Shown here: positions 63,772 through 64,000 of the stretch, piece by piece
How the letters are laid out: every line of letters starts with the position of its first letter
Position numbering within the stretch: position 1 is the first letter of the stretch
Assembly (NCBI GenBank): GCA_964017065.1
Contig: OZ024790.1
Span: 11,598,624-11,662,623 of the forward strand
Direction: 5' to 3'
Length of the DNA: 64,000 nt
Source of the DNA: Haliclona indistincta
Lineage: Eukaryota > Porifera > Demospongiae > Haplosclerida > Chalinidae
Notes under the pieces: model-generated
What the model saw: the letters and a program-made list of their open reading frames with translations, nothing else
The model's database searches: none
Told to the model about the DNA's origin: nothing
Position numbers and translations under genes: made by a program

Positions 63772-64000
63772 TTGCTAATTAATATTCATGATATGCATAA
63801 TTGAGACGTTTCATACAGCAAGCAGACTGCCGTAAGTAGGCGTGACTGGGCAATAGTGAGCGTGACTAACTGCACGTGGCACCATACGGTACGAGTGGTA
63901 AAACATCCAGAATTTTCGTTAAACGTAGACGCGAAGCAGTCTGCTTGCTGTATGAAACGTATACATGTAAATTATGCATATCATGAATATTAATTAGCAA
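63772..64000. mobile_element. MITE with about 60-bp inverted ends at window edge
   Basis: Left end CTAATTAATATTCATGATAT and GTTTCATACAGCAAGCAGAC are repeated in reverse complement at the right end (63928-64000). The element reaches the window edge, so its target-site duplication cannot be checked. Confidence 0.8.

Overview
The window is animal nuclear DNA. It has multi-exon genes with mostly short GT-AG introns (often 50-150 bp), extracellular Ig, fibronectin type III, cadherin, EGF and laminin-G modules, a seven-pass adhesion receptor with a GPS cleavage motif, and a dense load of microsatellites and short foldback elements. The compact introns, the gene content and the divergent metazoan proteins suggest a sponge, probably a demosponge such as Amphimedon; this is inference from style, not a database match.

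Layout. 1-4325 (+): 3' part of an Ig/FN3 single-pass receptor. 4928-7828 (+): a complete FN3 receptor, followed at 8218-8520 by an orphan piece of an N4BP2 gene. 8640-12128: foldback element and a large inverted repeat. 12129-26146 (+): a complete Flamingo/CELSR-type adhesion GPCR of 26 exons (7521 coding bases, in frame throughout as I reconstructed it). 25100-38803: a tandem duplication of about 6.86 kb holding the GPCR 3' end plus the facing 3' part of an N4BP2-like gene. Copy A therefore has a 5'-truncated N4BP2, and copy B has a 5'-truncated GPCR end plus the rest of the only full N4BP2-like gene (34238-41633, -). 41794-44852 (-): MTG1-type mitochondrial ribosome GTPase. 44895-46605: repeat block. 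46795-50711 (-): a third Ig/FN3 receptor. 50712-56978: mobile-element remnants, including a clear hAT-type MITE and a 568-bp MITE. 56979-60066 (+): an intron-bearing DUF3987-like P-loop gene. 60067-64000: foldback elements, a perfect 4 x 104 bp tandem array and a terminal MITE.

The most striking observation is a cytoplasmic tail cassette of three small exons (PPSAVYESV..., ...CPAY..., ...CVAY... ending PLYI) that is nearly identical in the FN3 receptor at 7446-7828 and in both copies of the GPCR 3' end (26607-26990 and 33466-33848), and is present in diverged form in the Ig/FN3 receptor at 3836-4325. A more distant relative sits in the receptor at 46795-47160. The same signalling tail has thus been shuffled between single-pass adhesion receptors and a seven-pass adhesion GPCR, in a segment that carried along the 3' end of the neighbouring N4BP2 gene. 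The full-length GPCR has a frameshifted tail (4-bp insertion, then a 1-bp insertion), while the intact tail sits behind the headless copy B. This could be real decay, use of the downstream copy by splicing, or merging of two haplotypes in the assembly.

Exon coordinates are my own splice predictions from reading frames, GT-AG signals and protein family fit. For the six genes complete in the window the summed exon lengths are divisible by three.
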